DNA of 64,000 nucleotides. Origin: JBDRNO01 sp043811005. Its GTDB lineage: Bacteria > Bacteroidota > Bacteroidia > NORP154. The notes under the pieces are model-generated. The model had not been told where the DNA came from and did not search any database. It saw nothing but the letters and a program-made list of their open reading frames with translations. The DNA lies in assembly GCA_043811005.1 (NCBI GenBank), contig JBDRNO010000218.1, positions 1 through 64,000 on the forward strand, in the 5' to 3' direction. A program made the translations under genes and the position numbers. This document shows positions 7,488 through 16,680 of this stretch, in pieces. How positions within the stretch are numbered: the first letter of the stretch is position 1; every line of letters begins with the position of its first letter.

Positions 7488-10400
7488 TTATTCTTCCTCC
7501 CCATTCTCCAACTCTTTCCCCATCCTGTATTTTATATCGTAATTGATAATAAAATCCAACTCCTCTGCCGTGAAACCGTAATGCTCGGCAAGGACGGTGT
7601 CTATTTCATCAATGATGGGTTTGGATAATCTTGGTTGAAACGATTGTATTTCAAGTATTCCTGCTCGCTTATCGTTTCGAATTTGAAAAATGGAATTCTC
7701 CACTAAATCTTTCAATAATTTGGCTGAAAGAGATTCCATTATTTTAAGAATTGAATCGTCAATTTTATCTAATTCAACAGGGAACTTGAGAATTTCTCTT
7801 GAATTTACATTTCGGCAATCAGAAAATGTAATGAAGAACCAAAAGAACAAATTACTATTTAAGACACATAATAAAGTATCTTTTTCATTTGCTGTTCCAA
7901 CAGTTATTTCCTTTAATTCTGATGGTTCAATTTTATTTTTATGTTCATCGTAGATTACAGGTGGGTTTTCAAAGAACTGAATAAAATGCTGTAGTTTTCT
8001 TGTATATCTTACTTTATTGCTTGATGACCTAACTATAACATTGGAAACCGTTAATTTCTTGTTTAATAAGGCTTTGAGAATTGATTTTTCAATATCAGAA
8101 GAAATTTTGGGATACCCACTAATATTGAATAGATTATCCTTAACATCTTGAAATGAAAGTTTGCTAAATAAATTTTCACGCTCATCAGATAGCCACCTAT
8201 AATATTTAGTGGTGAAATTAATTGAAGGGTCATTATTAGTACTGATAAAAATTGTTAACCTTTTATCTACACCGTCAAACAGCTTTGAAGGACGAACTCC
8301 AAAGTTTGAATAATAAAAACCTGTTTTACTTTTTGAGCAGACCTTGCGTAATGTGGAATATCCATCCGTTGAAACAATAGATATAGGAACAATCATTCCA
8401 ATTCTTCCTTTAGAATTAAGCAATGACAAAATTGCCCTTTCTATACACATTGCATATAAATCACCGCAAGGTACTGTTTCGTAGTTATTAAGTTTGCATT
8501 TCACATCTTTGAGTGAAACATAAGGCGGATTCCCAATCACTACATCAAACCCATCTTTGTCATGAATTATCTCATAAAACTCCGCAAACCAATGAAAAGG
8601 CTGGTGTGTTTCAATCCATTTTTCAAATTTCAAGCCTTCTGCTTGCTTATGTAGTAAAAGGTTTAATTCGTGATTCAGTTCTTTCAACCGTTTATTAAGG
8701 TCGTCTTTGGCAGTTTTAAAATCTTTGTAATCATCACCGGTGTTTAATTGTATTTCTTTGTATCGGGTGAATGCCCGTGCAACGATATCGCATTTTTCTT
8801 CAATTTCATTTTTAACAAGAGCACCCATCATATCTTCAATCAGGCTTTTTTCCAATTCCTTTTCGGTTGCAAAACCAACAAGTGTATTTCCTGCCCTTAT
8901 ATTAAAATCAATATCCGGTAATGGTTCTAAACCTAAATTAGGTTTTCGGTAATCCACTTCAACTGTTGCCACTAATTTTAAAAATAAGCGGAGTTTGGCT
9001 ATTTCAACAGCTTCATTCATTATGTCCACGCCATAAAGGTTTCGCAGTATGATGCTCTTGTATATGAAGTAGCTTAAATTTGGATGTTCGGGGCTTTTTA
9101 CCTGTTCCAAAATTTCTTCAAAAAACTTGTATTTTCCTTTAGCCGCTTCGGTAACAAAGTTTTCCATGCGCTGAATGCAACTTTCATAAAGCGGTTCTAA
9201 AATATTCATGGCTGCAAAAAGAAATGCACCAGAACCACAGGTCGGGTCAATAATAGTAACGTTGTTGAGTGATTTGTAAAAATACTTCAGAAATTCATGG
9301 TCAGTTGTGCTTTCTACAACATCTTGTGCAAACTGGCGAATATTCAGGTTGTAGGTAATAAAATCATTGATGGTAGTTATTTCACCTTTTTCAATTTTGT
9401 TTTTTACTTCGGCATATCGGTTTCTGCGGTCAACTACTTCCCGCCATATTTCTGTCGGTAATGCAAATTTAGTTGGAGCAGCCTTGTTCCATTCTATACG
9501 TTTGCTAACATCTTTTATTCCAGTAGCTATTTTTGCGGGTAATTCTTCTTCAACTCCTTTTTTTACAGCATCGTAAATGTAAATGTCACCGCTTTGATTA
9601 GCAGATTGCCATATTTCACCATCGTTTAAAAATGCTTTTGGGTATTGGCGTTTTGTTTCATCAAACAAATAAGGTAGAATGCAATTTTTGCTGATGTAGT
9701 CAGTAATATCCTCCTTAGTGTAGTAAGCACCCATATTTGCCCTGTCGTTGATATACTTTTCAAAAATATATCCGATAACATCAGGGTTGATGTCCTTGCC
9801 TGTGGCTGTAATTCGTGTGTCGAGATGCCATTCATACTGGTCGAAAAAATCAAAAATCCGTTCAAATGCTTTATCCTCAATGTCAATGGCGTTGTACATT
9901 TTCTCCAATTCGTGTTCGTCAAACAAACCGCCATTGAGATAGGGAATTTTTCCGATTTCTATTTTAACTTCTTCCTTTTGATTAGTTTCATTTAAGCCCT
10001 GATGAAATAAAACTAAAAGGAAGTCCCGGTAAAATGAATAGAATTTATTTTTTCCTTTTTTAACCTGACAGGCATTTAATTTATCCCGCAGATAATTCTT
10101 GTTGTCATCCAAAAATCCCTTTTTTTGTATAAAATAGCAGAACATTAAGCGGTTAAGCATTAATGAAGCATACCATTCCTTGTTTACTTTTTGGTCAATT
10201 CCTTTAATGAAATTCAGAAATGAAGTATGCTCTTTTTTAAATTTATCATAAAACTGCTTTGTAACTTTTTCAGCGTTTGCATGGAAATTATCAGCCATTC
10301 GTTTTGTAACATCAACAATAGTAATTTTTTCTTCTTCGTCCATTTCAAAGAAAATGCCTGATGCCCGCTGGTATAATAATTCAGGGTCTTGTGAAATGTG

Positions 10401-10775
10401 GTAGCGTGTTTCGGTAACTTTGGTTGGTTTGCCGGATTGTCTTACGACCAATTGCCAAATTTGCTCTTGGTTTTTAGCGTCACAGAAAATAATTAAATGC
10501 TCCTGAAACAGTTTTGTAACTTTAGTTTCAATTTTTTTACGGGTATTATAATCGGGAATAAGTCCTTTGTCGGTCGGATTGCCTGCCCGTTCCGCAGGCG
10601 GGCAAAGCAGGATTTTAAAACCACTTTTTTCGGCAACTGCTTGTAGTGAAAAAGTAAAATTATCAACAGAAATGGGTTGTTTGGTTTTATCGTTATTCCA
10701 GCCCATTTCATTAAAAAGCATACGAAAATTGAACTGTTTTATGTAGCCGGAAAAATCATGTTTACTTATCGCCAT
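7488..10775 (-). CDS. Eco57I/PglX-class DNA methyltransferase, possibly a restriction-methylase fusion
   Basis: The 1095-residue protein has the SAM-binding motif DPTCGSGAFLFAA near residue 511 and the N6-adenine catalytic motif NPPYVSL near 748. This is the gamma class used by type IIG, BREX (PglX) and DISARM-like systems. The N terminus, with DYNTRKKIETKVTKLF and HLIIFCDAK, could be a nuclease-like domain, but I cannot assign its catalytic residues. The last third would be the target recognition domain. It is packed 3 bases after the KilA-N gene. At about residues 58-66 the protein contains CPPAERAGN, encoded by a GC-rich palindrome that probably entered in frame. No PglZ, DrmA or DrmB gene is nearby, so neither a complete BREX nor a complete DISARM system is present. 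Confidence 0.85.
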   Translation of the reverse strand: MAISKHDFSGYIKQFNFRMLFNEMGWNNDKTKQPISVDNFTFSLQAVAEKSGFKILLCPPAERAGNPTDKGLIPDYNTRKKIETKVTKLFQEHLIIFCDAKNQEQIWQLVVRQSGKPTKVTETRYHISQDPELLYQRASGIFFEMDEEEKITIVDVTKRMADNFHANAEKVTKQFYDKFKKEHTSFLNFIKGIDQKVNKEWYASLMLNRLMFCYFIQKKGFLDDNKNYLRDKLNACQVKKGKNKFYSFYRDFLLVLFHQGLNETNQKEEVKIEIGKIPYLNGGLFDEHELEKMYNAIDIEDKAFERIFDFFDQYEWHLDTRITATGKDINPDVIGYIFEKYINDRANMGAYYTKEDITDYISKNCILPYLFDETKRQYPKAFLNDGEIWQSANQSGDIYIYDAVKKGVEEELPAKIATGIKDVSKRIEWNKAAPTKFALPTEIWREVVDRRNRYAEVKNKIEKGEITTINDFITYNLNIRQFAQDVVESTTDHEFLKYFYKSLNNVTIIDPTCGSGAFLFAAMNILEPLYESCIQRMENFVTEAAKGKYKFFEEILEQVKSPEHPNLSYFIYKSIILRNLYGVDIMNEAVEIAKLRLFLKLVATVEVDYRKPNLGLEPLPDIDFNIRAGNTLVGFATEKELEKSLIEDMMGALVKNEIEEKCDIVARAFTRYKEIQLNTGDDYKDFKTAKDDLNKRLKELNHELNLLLHKQAEGLKFEKWIETHQPFHWFAEFYEIIHDKDGFDVVIGNPPYVSLKDVKCKLNNYETVPCGDLYAMCIERAILSLLNSKGRIGMIVPISIVSTDGYSTLRKVCSKSKTGFYYSNFGVRPSKLFDGVDKRLTIFISTNNDPSINFTTKYYRWLSDERENLFSKLSFQDVKDNLFNISGYPKISSDIEKSILKALLNKKLTVSNVIVRSSSNKVRYTRKLQHFIQFFENPPVIYDEHKNKIEPSELKEITVGTANEKDTLLCVLNSNLFFWFFITFSDCRNVNSREILKFPVELDKIDDSILKIMESLSAKLLKDLVENSIFQIRNDKRAGILEIQSFQPRLSKPIIDEIDTVLAEHYGFTAEELDFIINYDIKYRMGKELENGEEE
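10580..10604. repeat. GC-rich palindrome inserted in frame in the methylase gene
   Basis: GCCTGC and GCAGGC pair across a short loop, with GCCCG/CGGGC as an alternative pairing. The GC content stands out sharply from the A/T-rich gene. The translation CPPAERAGN interrupts what looks like a continuous strand-turn segment, FKILLC followed by KGLIPDY. Confidence 0.65.
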
Positions 10776-10778
10776 ATT

Positions 10779-11603
10779 CTATTTCAGTTTTGTTATTTGC
10801 CGATTAGCCATAAGCGATTTCATTTGGGTAATTGCTATTTGGTTCAATTGCTTCAATCGTTCAGGTTGGGATAAGCCTTGATTTATCAGTACTGCATTGA
10901 TGCTTTCCATATTAGAAAGCACCACCAATTGTTCAATAGTTGCTTCATCCCTGATGTTACCTTGTTTCTCAGGATTGGCATCCCGCCACTGCTTTGCTGT
11001 CGAACCGAATAAAGCTACATTTAGCATATCTGCTTCATTGGAATATACATAGTTTATCTGGTTTTTACTCAACTCTTTTGGAATAAGATTCTCTTTGATG
11101 GCATCGGTATGGATATGATAATTTATTTTAGCAAGGGTTCGTTGCAAATTCCATTCAAGTTTTAGCCGGTCGTTTTCATCTTCCTTAAGTCGTTGGAATT
11201 CTTTGATAAAATAAAATTTAAATTCAGCACTTATCCATGTGGCAAATTCAAAAGCAATATCACGATGTGCAAAGGTTCCTCCATATCTTCCTGATTTAGA
11301 TGTAATTCCAATTGCATTGGTGGTTTCTATCCATTTTTGCGGGGTAAGTGTGAAACTATTGGAGCCAGATTCATTTTTAAAAGCATCGAATTCGATGCTT
11401 TTAAAATTTGGATTATTCAATTGCTCCCATAATCCACAAAACTCTATAGCACTACGGGTACGAATCCAATTTTGAATAATGTAGTTCGTACGATCAGCAT
11501 CTTTGTATCTTGCCATATCGGTCAGTGAAATGTAATCTGCTGACTTATCGGCAAACAATGCTATTTCCCGGCCTTTTACAATGATTGTCTTGTTTTTTGC
11601 CAT
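10779..11603 (-). CDS. KilA-N domain protein
   Basis: The product is about 274 residues. The start is taken at MAKNKTIIVKG, 8 bases after the helicase stop, because the longer reading would run back into the helicase gene and add 12 unlikely residues. The KilA-N fold covers about residues 1-130: ISLTDMARYKD, NWIRTRSAIEFCGLWE, then RYGGTFAHRDIAFEFATWIS, which is typical. The C-terminal half is helical (LSKNQINYVYSNEADMLNVALFG). KilA-N domains bind DNA and are common in phages and in genes beside restriction systems. Here it sits between helicase and methylase with gaps of 8 and 3 bases. It may act as the specificity or regulatory partner, which is inference. Confidence 0.8.
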   Translation of the reverse strand: MAKNKTIIVKGREIALFADKSADYISLTDMARYKDADRTNYIIQNWIRTRSAIEFCGLWEQLNNPNFKSIEFDAFKNESGSNSFTLTPQKWIETTNAIGITSKSGRYGGTFAHRDIAFEFATWISAEFKFYFIKEFQRLKEDENDRLKLEWNLQRTLAKINYHIHTDAIKENLIPKELSKNQINYVYSNEADMLNVALFGSTAKQWRDANPEKQGNIRDEATIEQLVVLSNMESINAVLINQGLSQPERLKQLNQIAITQMKSLMANRQITKLK

Positions 11604-11611
11604 GCCATGTA

Positions 11612-14600
11612 CTATTTGTTTATTAATCCCATTGAACAAATTATTTGAGGTTCTTTGTTGGGCATTTCATCCTGATTTACAATGCAAAGCTTATCTTCTT
11701 CACGCAAGGAAACGACAAGGTTAACAAGATCTTCGTCAGAAATACCTGCTTTAAGCTGACGGTTCAATGTTTCCCTTGCGAATTCTTTAAATGGGTATTT
11801 ATAAATATCATCAACGGCTTTCTTTAATGCATCGTTCACAAATATGGTATTTTCATATTCCTTACAATACCTGTCAAGACGCATGTAAACCCTGTATTTC
11901 GCACCGGTCTTTTTACCAAGTGAGCTACCGGTAATTTTCTCATCGACCCGGATATATTCAATACCTTTCTTTACAAGTTCATGATGTTTTAAGATTCTAT
12001 ACAGTGGTTCTACATCGGAGTTACAAGCCGCTGCTTTTAGAATTGTAAGCTGTGATTGTGTAATAATATTTCCCTTGGTATTTACCCATGCAAGTACATC
12101 ATTTTCATCATAAGTTCGGGTATAAACGATCACACCTTCTTTTTCAGCCGCCAGATTATTTTGTTTTGTAGCATAAATGACATTGGGTAAATTGGGTATT
12201 GTTTTTATAAATTCAGGTGTTTCATCGGTTGCATTTTTCCATATTTGGAAAGCAAAAGAAGCTAAATCAACTTCGCTATCCCCATCTTCTTCGTCCAAAA
12301 TACCAGATTTTTCGTTATAGAGATCTTCAATATTAATTGGGTCGCCATCAAAAAAAACTTCATCGGATCCAACAACTTCAGCATTTTGACGTATGCGATT
12401 TGTAAGCCTGTGGCGCAGATTAATTATTTGCTCAATTCCATCTTCCGGCAAAAACGAATAGCATATTATTTGTTCTGCCTTTTGTCCAATACGATCAACA
12501 CGTCCTGCTCGTTGTATAAGCCTTATTATTGCCCAAGGCAAATCATAATTCAAAATTATATGGGCATCCTGCAAATTCTGCCCTTCACTCAGAACATCTG
12601 TGGAAACTAAAACCCTGATGTCATTTTTTGTTTCAGGTATTTTGTTGCTTACCGGACTAAAACGGTACGCCAATGCAGTTGGGTTTTCGCTATTTCCGGT
12701 AACGTGTTCAAGTTGTTCAAGTTTTCGGATTTTTAAATGCTCTGATAAATAATAAGCAGTATCGGCATACTGAGTAAATATCAGCACTTTTTCGTTTTTG
12801 TGTTTGTTAGATAACAGTTTGTGCAAAGCATTCAGTTTTCTATCTTCATTCACATTCCAATCGTTGCCTACTTTTAATATTTTTATTATATCAGAACAAT
12901 CAGTTGACAATTGTTTGAGCAAAACCGGAGCGAAAAATTCACTTCTTATCCAATCAAATTGATGTTTATACTTGCTGCTACTATACAATTCATAAACCTT
13001 TGATGCTTTTTTCAAATAAACATTTTCATTAAGTATAAAATTGATGGTATTTTCATCTTCACCATTATTATCAGTATCATTATCCTCCAGAAAATCATCA
13101 AGGTTTTGAGAAATGTTTTTGCCAATAGGAACAGGTAAATTGTTTTGAATAGCATAGAAAAAAACATAGTTCCGCAAAATATGCCTGCTTATTGAAATAA
13201 GAAAAGAAAAGCCACTGCTTTCAAGTCTTTTAAAAAGATTTGTCCTGCAAAATCCCATTAATCGTTTTCCTGCACGTGATAAATTTGCTATGATTACTTC
13301 TTCCTCTTTAGTTGGTTTAATGGAAGGCTTTTGTAGTATATAATTTGCTAAACCGTAACGAGGCAAATCAAGTCCATTAATAATATCTACAACACTTTTG
13401 GAATATAGTTTTGCGTATTGGTCTTTTGGATTATCGGGGTTAAAGTCAAATTCAACTTTTTTAGGAATTCTATCAGGGAAATAAGACCGTGTTCCGTCTG
13501 AAAAAGTCAAATACTTTCTGTTTTTATCAGGGTCTAATTCTGCATAGTTTTCTTTAATAAAACTTCTTGTTCTGCGAACAAGATAAAGCCGCATTAATTC
13601 ACGCCAATCATCTGCATAATGACTTTTTTCAAAAGCTTTAATACTGCGAATAAAAGTTTCTGTATGTTGTGCACCAAACTGTACTTGTCCGCCTATATTG
13701 TTTATATAATTTTCCGGACTAATTCCCAAATCTTTATCATCCGAAATAAAAAGACGAAGTTGATTTGATAAGTCCAAATAGGATTTGTTATAGGGAGTTG
13801 CAGAAAGTAAAATAACCTTACTGTCATTTTCTTCAAGATATGCTTTTATTGAACGATAACGACTACCCTGATCGTTTCGTAAGTTGTGGCTTTCATCTAT
13901 TATTACAAGTTTATATCTGCGTAAATCCGGCAGTTTTCTTTGTACTTCGCCTATTGAAATTACATTTGCCTTTAAATCATATCTGTTGATGTAGCCTGAC
14001 CACATCGTTTTTAGATTTGGCGGGCAAATTACAAGCGTTGAATAGAAAAAATCCTCTTCAAATATTTTTGCTAAAGCACATGCTGTAATTGTCTTTCCTA
14101 ACCCGACAACATCACCAATAAAAACACCTTCGCGGCTGTTTAATTTTTTTGCTGCGATTAAAACGGCTGCTTGTTGAAAAGGCAGAAGTTCTTTTTTAAA
14201 GACTTTTGGAATTTTAAATTCATTCAATCCGGCTCTTGCTTCTTGTGAAAGATGATAAGCCATTTTCAGGTAAATATGATAAGGTGAAACCAAACGGTCT
14301 GCCGCCCAGCTATTATCAATGATATCAATTAGTTCTTCAGTAATATCAATACACCAGCGATCTTTCCAACGATCATCAAACCATTTAGCTAATTTTGTTG
14401 CAGCATCCTGATCCATTACGTCAACATTCAATTCTCCTTGTTTTGCAGGGCCGGCCAATGTCAGGTTACTGCTCCCCAAAAAACCAACTACCGGCACACG
14501 TTTATCTTCGCTGTAAGCTAAATAAAGCTTGGCATGCAAAGGATAGCGTAAATGAAGTTTAACGACTACCTTTTTATCTTTCATCTGTTGGCTTAACTTG

Positions 14601-14971
14601 CGTAAAGCCCCTTCATCTGCATCTGATGGCGTTCCAATTGTAAGTTGGTCTTTAAATTCCTGAGCTAATCGTTTTTTTAGTTTTACAGCTTCGTTTTGGT
14701 CGAGTATATAACCTTCATCCGCTTTGAAATAATCACGAAGTATGTCAACCGGTAATTTTTGCATACCAACTAATAGTCTGCATATTCTATGAAAATCATC
14801 CTTTTCTTCGGTTACTATTGATCCTGATAATGAATCAATTTTATCTGCAATTTCTTTCCAACCACGAAGATTAAAATAGCCTACACAAAAATCTGTTCTT
14901 TGAGAAACTTCTAAAGTTTCATTTAACCCTTGTGTAAGGTGGTTTTCAATATTGTCGTAAATCTTTGGCAT
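11612..14971 (-). CDS. PLD-nuclease and SNF2-family helicase fusion
   Basis: The 1119-residue protein starts with a phospholipase-D-type nuclease domain: HAKLYL (H146, K148) and GSSN at 166-169. It continues into a superfamily 2 SNF2-like motor: Walker A GDVVGLGKT near 286-294, DESH at 359-362, LLSATPYN near 390 and QRAGRVDRIGQ near 823. The C-terminal region (from about 900) is not recognised. Such PLD-helicases accompany Eco57I-type methylases in restriction-like defence clusters, where they would track along DNA and cut unmodified sequence. It is the first gene of the operon. The upstream 160 bases hold an inverted repeat that could belong to its promoter region. The domain calls are firm. 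The role in defence rests on context. Confidence 0.87.
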   Translation of the reverse strand: MPKIYDNIENHLTQGLNETLEVSQRTDFCVGYFNLRGWKEIADKIDSLSGSIVTEEKDDFHRICRLLVGMQKLPVDILRDYFKADEGYILDQNEAVKLKKRLAQEFKDQLTIGTPSDADEGALRKLSQQMKDKKVVVKLHLRYPLHAKLYLAYSEDKRVPVVGFLGSSNLTLAGPAKQGELNVDVMDQDAATKLAKWFDDRWKDRWCIDITEELIDIIDNSWAADRLVSPYHIYLKMAYHLSQEARAGLNEFKIPKVFKKELLPFQQAAVLIAAKKLNSREGVFIGDVVGLGKTITACALAKIFEEDFFYSTLVICPPNLKTMWSGYINRYDLKANVISIGEVQRKLPDLRRYKLVIIDESHNLRNDQGSRYRSIKAYLEENDSKVILLSATPYNKSYLDLSNQLRLFISDDKDLGISPENYINNIGGQVQFGAQHTETFIRSIKAFEKSHYADDWRELMRLYLVRRTRSFIKENYAELDPDKNRKYLTFSDGTRSYFPDRIPKKVEFDFNPDNPKDQYAKLYSKSVVDIINGLDLPRYGLANYILQKPSIKPTKEEEVIIANLSRAGKRLMGFCRTNLFKRLESSGFSFLISISRHILRNYVFFYAIQNNLPVPIGKNISQNLDDFLEDNDTDNNGEDENTINFILNENVYLKKASKVYELYSSSKYKHQFDWIRSEFFAPVLLKQLSTDCSDIIKILKVGNDWNVNEDRKLNALHKLLSNKHKNEKVLIFTQYADTAYYLSEHLKIRKLEQLEHVTGNSENPTALAYRFSPVSNKIPETKNDIRVLVSTDVLSEGQNLQDAHIILNYDLPWAIIRLIQRAGRVDRIGQKAEQIICYSFLPEDGIEQIINLRHRLTNRIRQNAEVVGSDEVFFDGDPINIEDLYNEKSGILDEEDGDSEVDLASFAFQIWKNATDETPEFIKTIPNLPNVIYATKQNNLAAEKEGVIVYTRTYDENDVLAWVNTKGNIITQSQLTILKAAACNSDVEPLYRILKHHELVKKGIEYIRVDEKITGSSLGKKTGAKYRVYMRLDRYCKEYENTIFVNDALKKAVDDIYKYPFKEFARETLNRQLKAGISDEDLVNLVVSLREEDKLCIVNQDEMPNKEPQIICSMGLINK

Positions 14972-15039
14972 ATAATTAATTTAAATTCAAATGCGCCTTT
15001 TTCAAGATCAAGAATAGTTTTTCAGGTAATCCTATATGC

Positions 15040-15085
15040 ATCATACTTTGCCCCGACATTCGACAAGGCAACTATATAGTATGAT
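15040..15085. repeat. Inverted repeat upstream of the defence-like operon
   Basis: ATCATACT and AGTATGAT are separated by 30 bases, and the inner words TTGCC and GGCAA add a second pairing. It lies about 70 bases upstream of the helicase start and could be an operator, a leader hairpin or another dispersed element. Confidence 0.45.
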
Positions 15086-15131
15086 AGAGTTAAACTCAAT
15101 GCACCGTCCACTCATCTTCGATATCAAATGA

Positions 15132-15392
15132 TTACACAGATTTACCCATATCATATAATACATCCGGGCAAAAATCCAATCCGTTATTCCAATATATTGT
15201 TTCCCATTCGGGCTGTAACTTTACACTGTTAAAATAATCAGGATCCAATAGCGCTTTATATTTGCTGTTTTTTGTTTTACTTCTGGACTTTATTTTTTCT
15301 TCCAGATCAAGGATCTTTATCTCACCCGTATTAAACCTTAAAGTAAGTTTATAAGGTTCTTTATTGATAATTTCTTTTATGAGATATAACAT
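15132..15392 (-). CDS. DUF2442 family protein
   Basis: The 86-residue protein has the family pattern: a beta-rich start (YKLTLRFNTGEIKILDLEE), then LLDPDYFNSVKLQPEWETIYWNNGLDFCPDVLY. It starts 7 bases after the DUF4160 gene on the same strand, an arrangement often seen and regarded as a toxin-antitoxin-like pair. Which partner is toxic is not established by the sequence. The pair lies at the upstream edge of the defence-like operon and may have travelled with it. Confidence 0.85.
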   Translation of the reverse strand: MLYLIKEIINKEPYKLTLRFNTGEIKILDLEEKIKSRSKTKNSKYKALLDPDYFNSVKLQPEWETIYWNNGLDFCPDVLYDMGKSV

Positions 15393-15399
15393 TTATGAT

Positions 15400-15663
15400 T
15401 TATTTTATTGGTTCAATTTTATTAATTTCAGGATTATCTTTTTGGCTTTCTTCCCAATTTTCTATTAATTCATCTCTATGTAATTCAGTCCATGCCTGGA
15501 TCAATCTCAACTGTTTTTTCGGAAAACTTCCTTCCATCAAGTCACCGGATTCTATTTCAAACCGTGCATTATACTCTCCATACCTTGCGTGAAAATGTGG
15601 TGGTGGATGATCATCTGCATACATGGTTATAATTATTCCGAAAAATCTGCTTATCTCTGGCAT
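15400..15663 (-). CDS. DUF4160 family protein
   Basis: The 87-residue protein carries the hallmark of DUF4160: MYADDHPPPHFHARYGEYNA near residues 14-33, followed by GSFPKKQLRLIQAWTELHRDELIENW. It is the first gene of a two-gene unit with DUF2442. The histidine-rich loop suggests metal binding, but no activity is known to me. It begins 46 bases downstream of the ureidopropionase stop, so it sits at the junction between the catabolic genes and the inserted island. Confidence 0.88.
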   Translation of the reverse strand: MPEISRFFGIIITMYADDHPPPHFHARYGEYNARFEIESGDLMEGSFPKKQLRLIQAWTELHRDELIENWEESQKDNPEINKIEPIK

Positions 15664-15708
15664 ACCTTATTATTTAAAATTATCCTAATATAAAAAATTA
15701 TAGGCATA

Positions 15709-16575
15709 TTACAATTCCGTTAATTTCCCATAAGTCTCAGGTCTTCTGTCCCTGAAAAACTGCCATGTTGAGCGGACTTCATCTATCATATCGAGATCAA
15801 ATTCCGCCACCAGCAACTCATCCTTATCTTCAGAAGCTTCAGCAATGATCTTACCTTTTGGGTCTACAAAATATGAAGTTCCATAGAACTTACCCAAATT
15901 CCACGGTTTCTCCTCCCCTACCCTGTTGATACATCCCAAAAAGTAACCGTTGGCAACGGCATGGGCGGGTTGCTCTAACTTCCATAAATATTGGGATAAT
16001 CCTGCAACCGTAGCAGACGGATTATATACTATTTCCGCCCCGTTCAGCCCGAGCACTCGCGCTCCATCGGGGAAGTGCCTGTCATAGCAAATATAAACAC
16101 CGACTTTTGCATACTTGGTATCAAACACAGGATAGCCCAGGTTCCCGGGTTTAAAAAAGAACTTTTCCCAGAACCCCGTTGTGTGAGGTATATGGTTTTT
16201 CCTGTACTTACCCAAATATTCGCCTCCGGCATCTATCACGGCAGCGGTATTGTACAAAAAACCGGGTTTTTCCTTTTCATAAACAGGTACAACGATGACC
16301 ATATCATATTTTCTTGCATATTCCTGCAATTTTTCCGTTGTTGGGCCGGGAACAGACTCGGCAGATTCATACCACTTCTTATCCTGTCCGGGACAAAAAT
16401 ATGGCGTATTAAAAATTTCCTGCAGGCAAAGGATCTGAACACCCTGTTTACCTGCATCTTCAATATAAGGAATATGTTTTTGGTACATCGCATCCATTAT
16501 CTCCTGGATTGTACCCTCTCCCTCGGTCATAGGGAGTGACATTTGAATCAAACCTGATTTGATTTTTCTTGGCAT
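15709..16575 (-). CDS. Beta-ureidopropionase / N-carbamoyl amidohydrolase (nitrilase superfamily)
   Basis: This cytoplasmic enzyme would hydrolyse N-carbamoyl-beta-alanine to beta-alanine, CO2 and ammonia, the third step of reductive uracil breakdown. The 288-residue protein has the complete nitrilase triad: E53 in LQEIF, K126 in GKYRKNHIP and C163 in YICYDRHFPDGAR. It follows the dihydropyrimidinase gene by about 100 bases on the same strand, which supports the substrate choice. Other carbamoyl or polyamine amidohydrolases of the superfamily (for example N-carbamoylputrescine amidase) look alike in sequence. The hairpin-bearing gap before it contains a CACTAAGAACACTTAG word, another dispersed intergenic repeat type. 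Confidence 0.88.
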   Translation of the reverse strand: MPRKIKSGLIQMSLPMTEGEGTIQEIMDAMYQKHIPYIEDAGKQGVQILCLQEIFNTPYFCPGQDKKWYESAESVPGPTTEKLQEYARKYDMVIVVPVYEKEKPGFLYNTAAVIDAGGEYLGKYRKNHIPHTTGFWEKFFFKPGNLGYPVFDTKYAKVGVYICYDRHFPDGARVLGLNGAEIVYNPSATVAGLSQYLWKLEQPAHAVANGYFLGCINRVGEEKPWNLGKFYGTSYFVDPKGKIIAEASEDKDELLVAEFDLDMIDEVRSTWQFFRDRRPETYGKLTEL

Positions 16576-16680
16576 GGTTATTAGTTTAGAGTTTAATTTG
16601 TTAAAAAGGTTTTGAAGCTATTGTTTTTTACCACTCACTAAGAACACTTAGTTTCGCTAAGTTTTTATTTAAGTTATTCA

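Noticed and set aside
5339..15663. Complete BREX or DISARM system
   Set aside because: Methylase and helicase classes fit loosely, but brxC, pglZ, drmA and drmB are absent.
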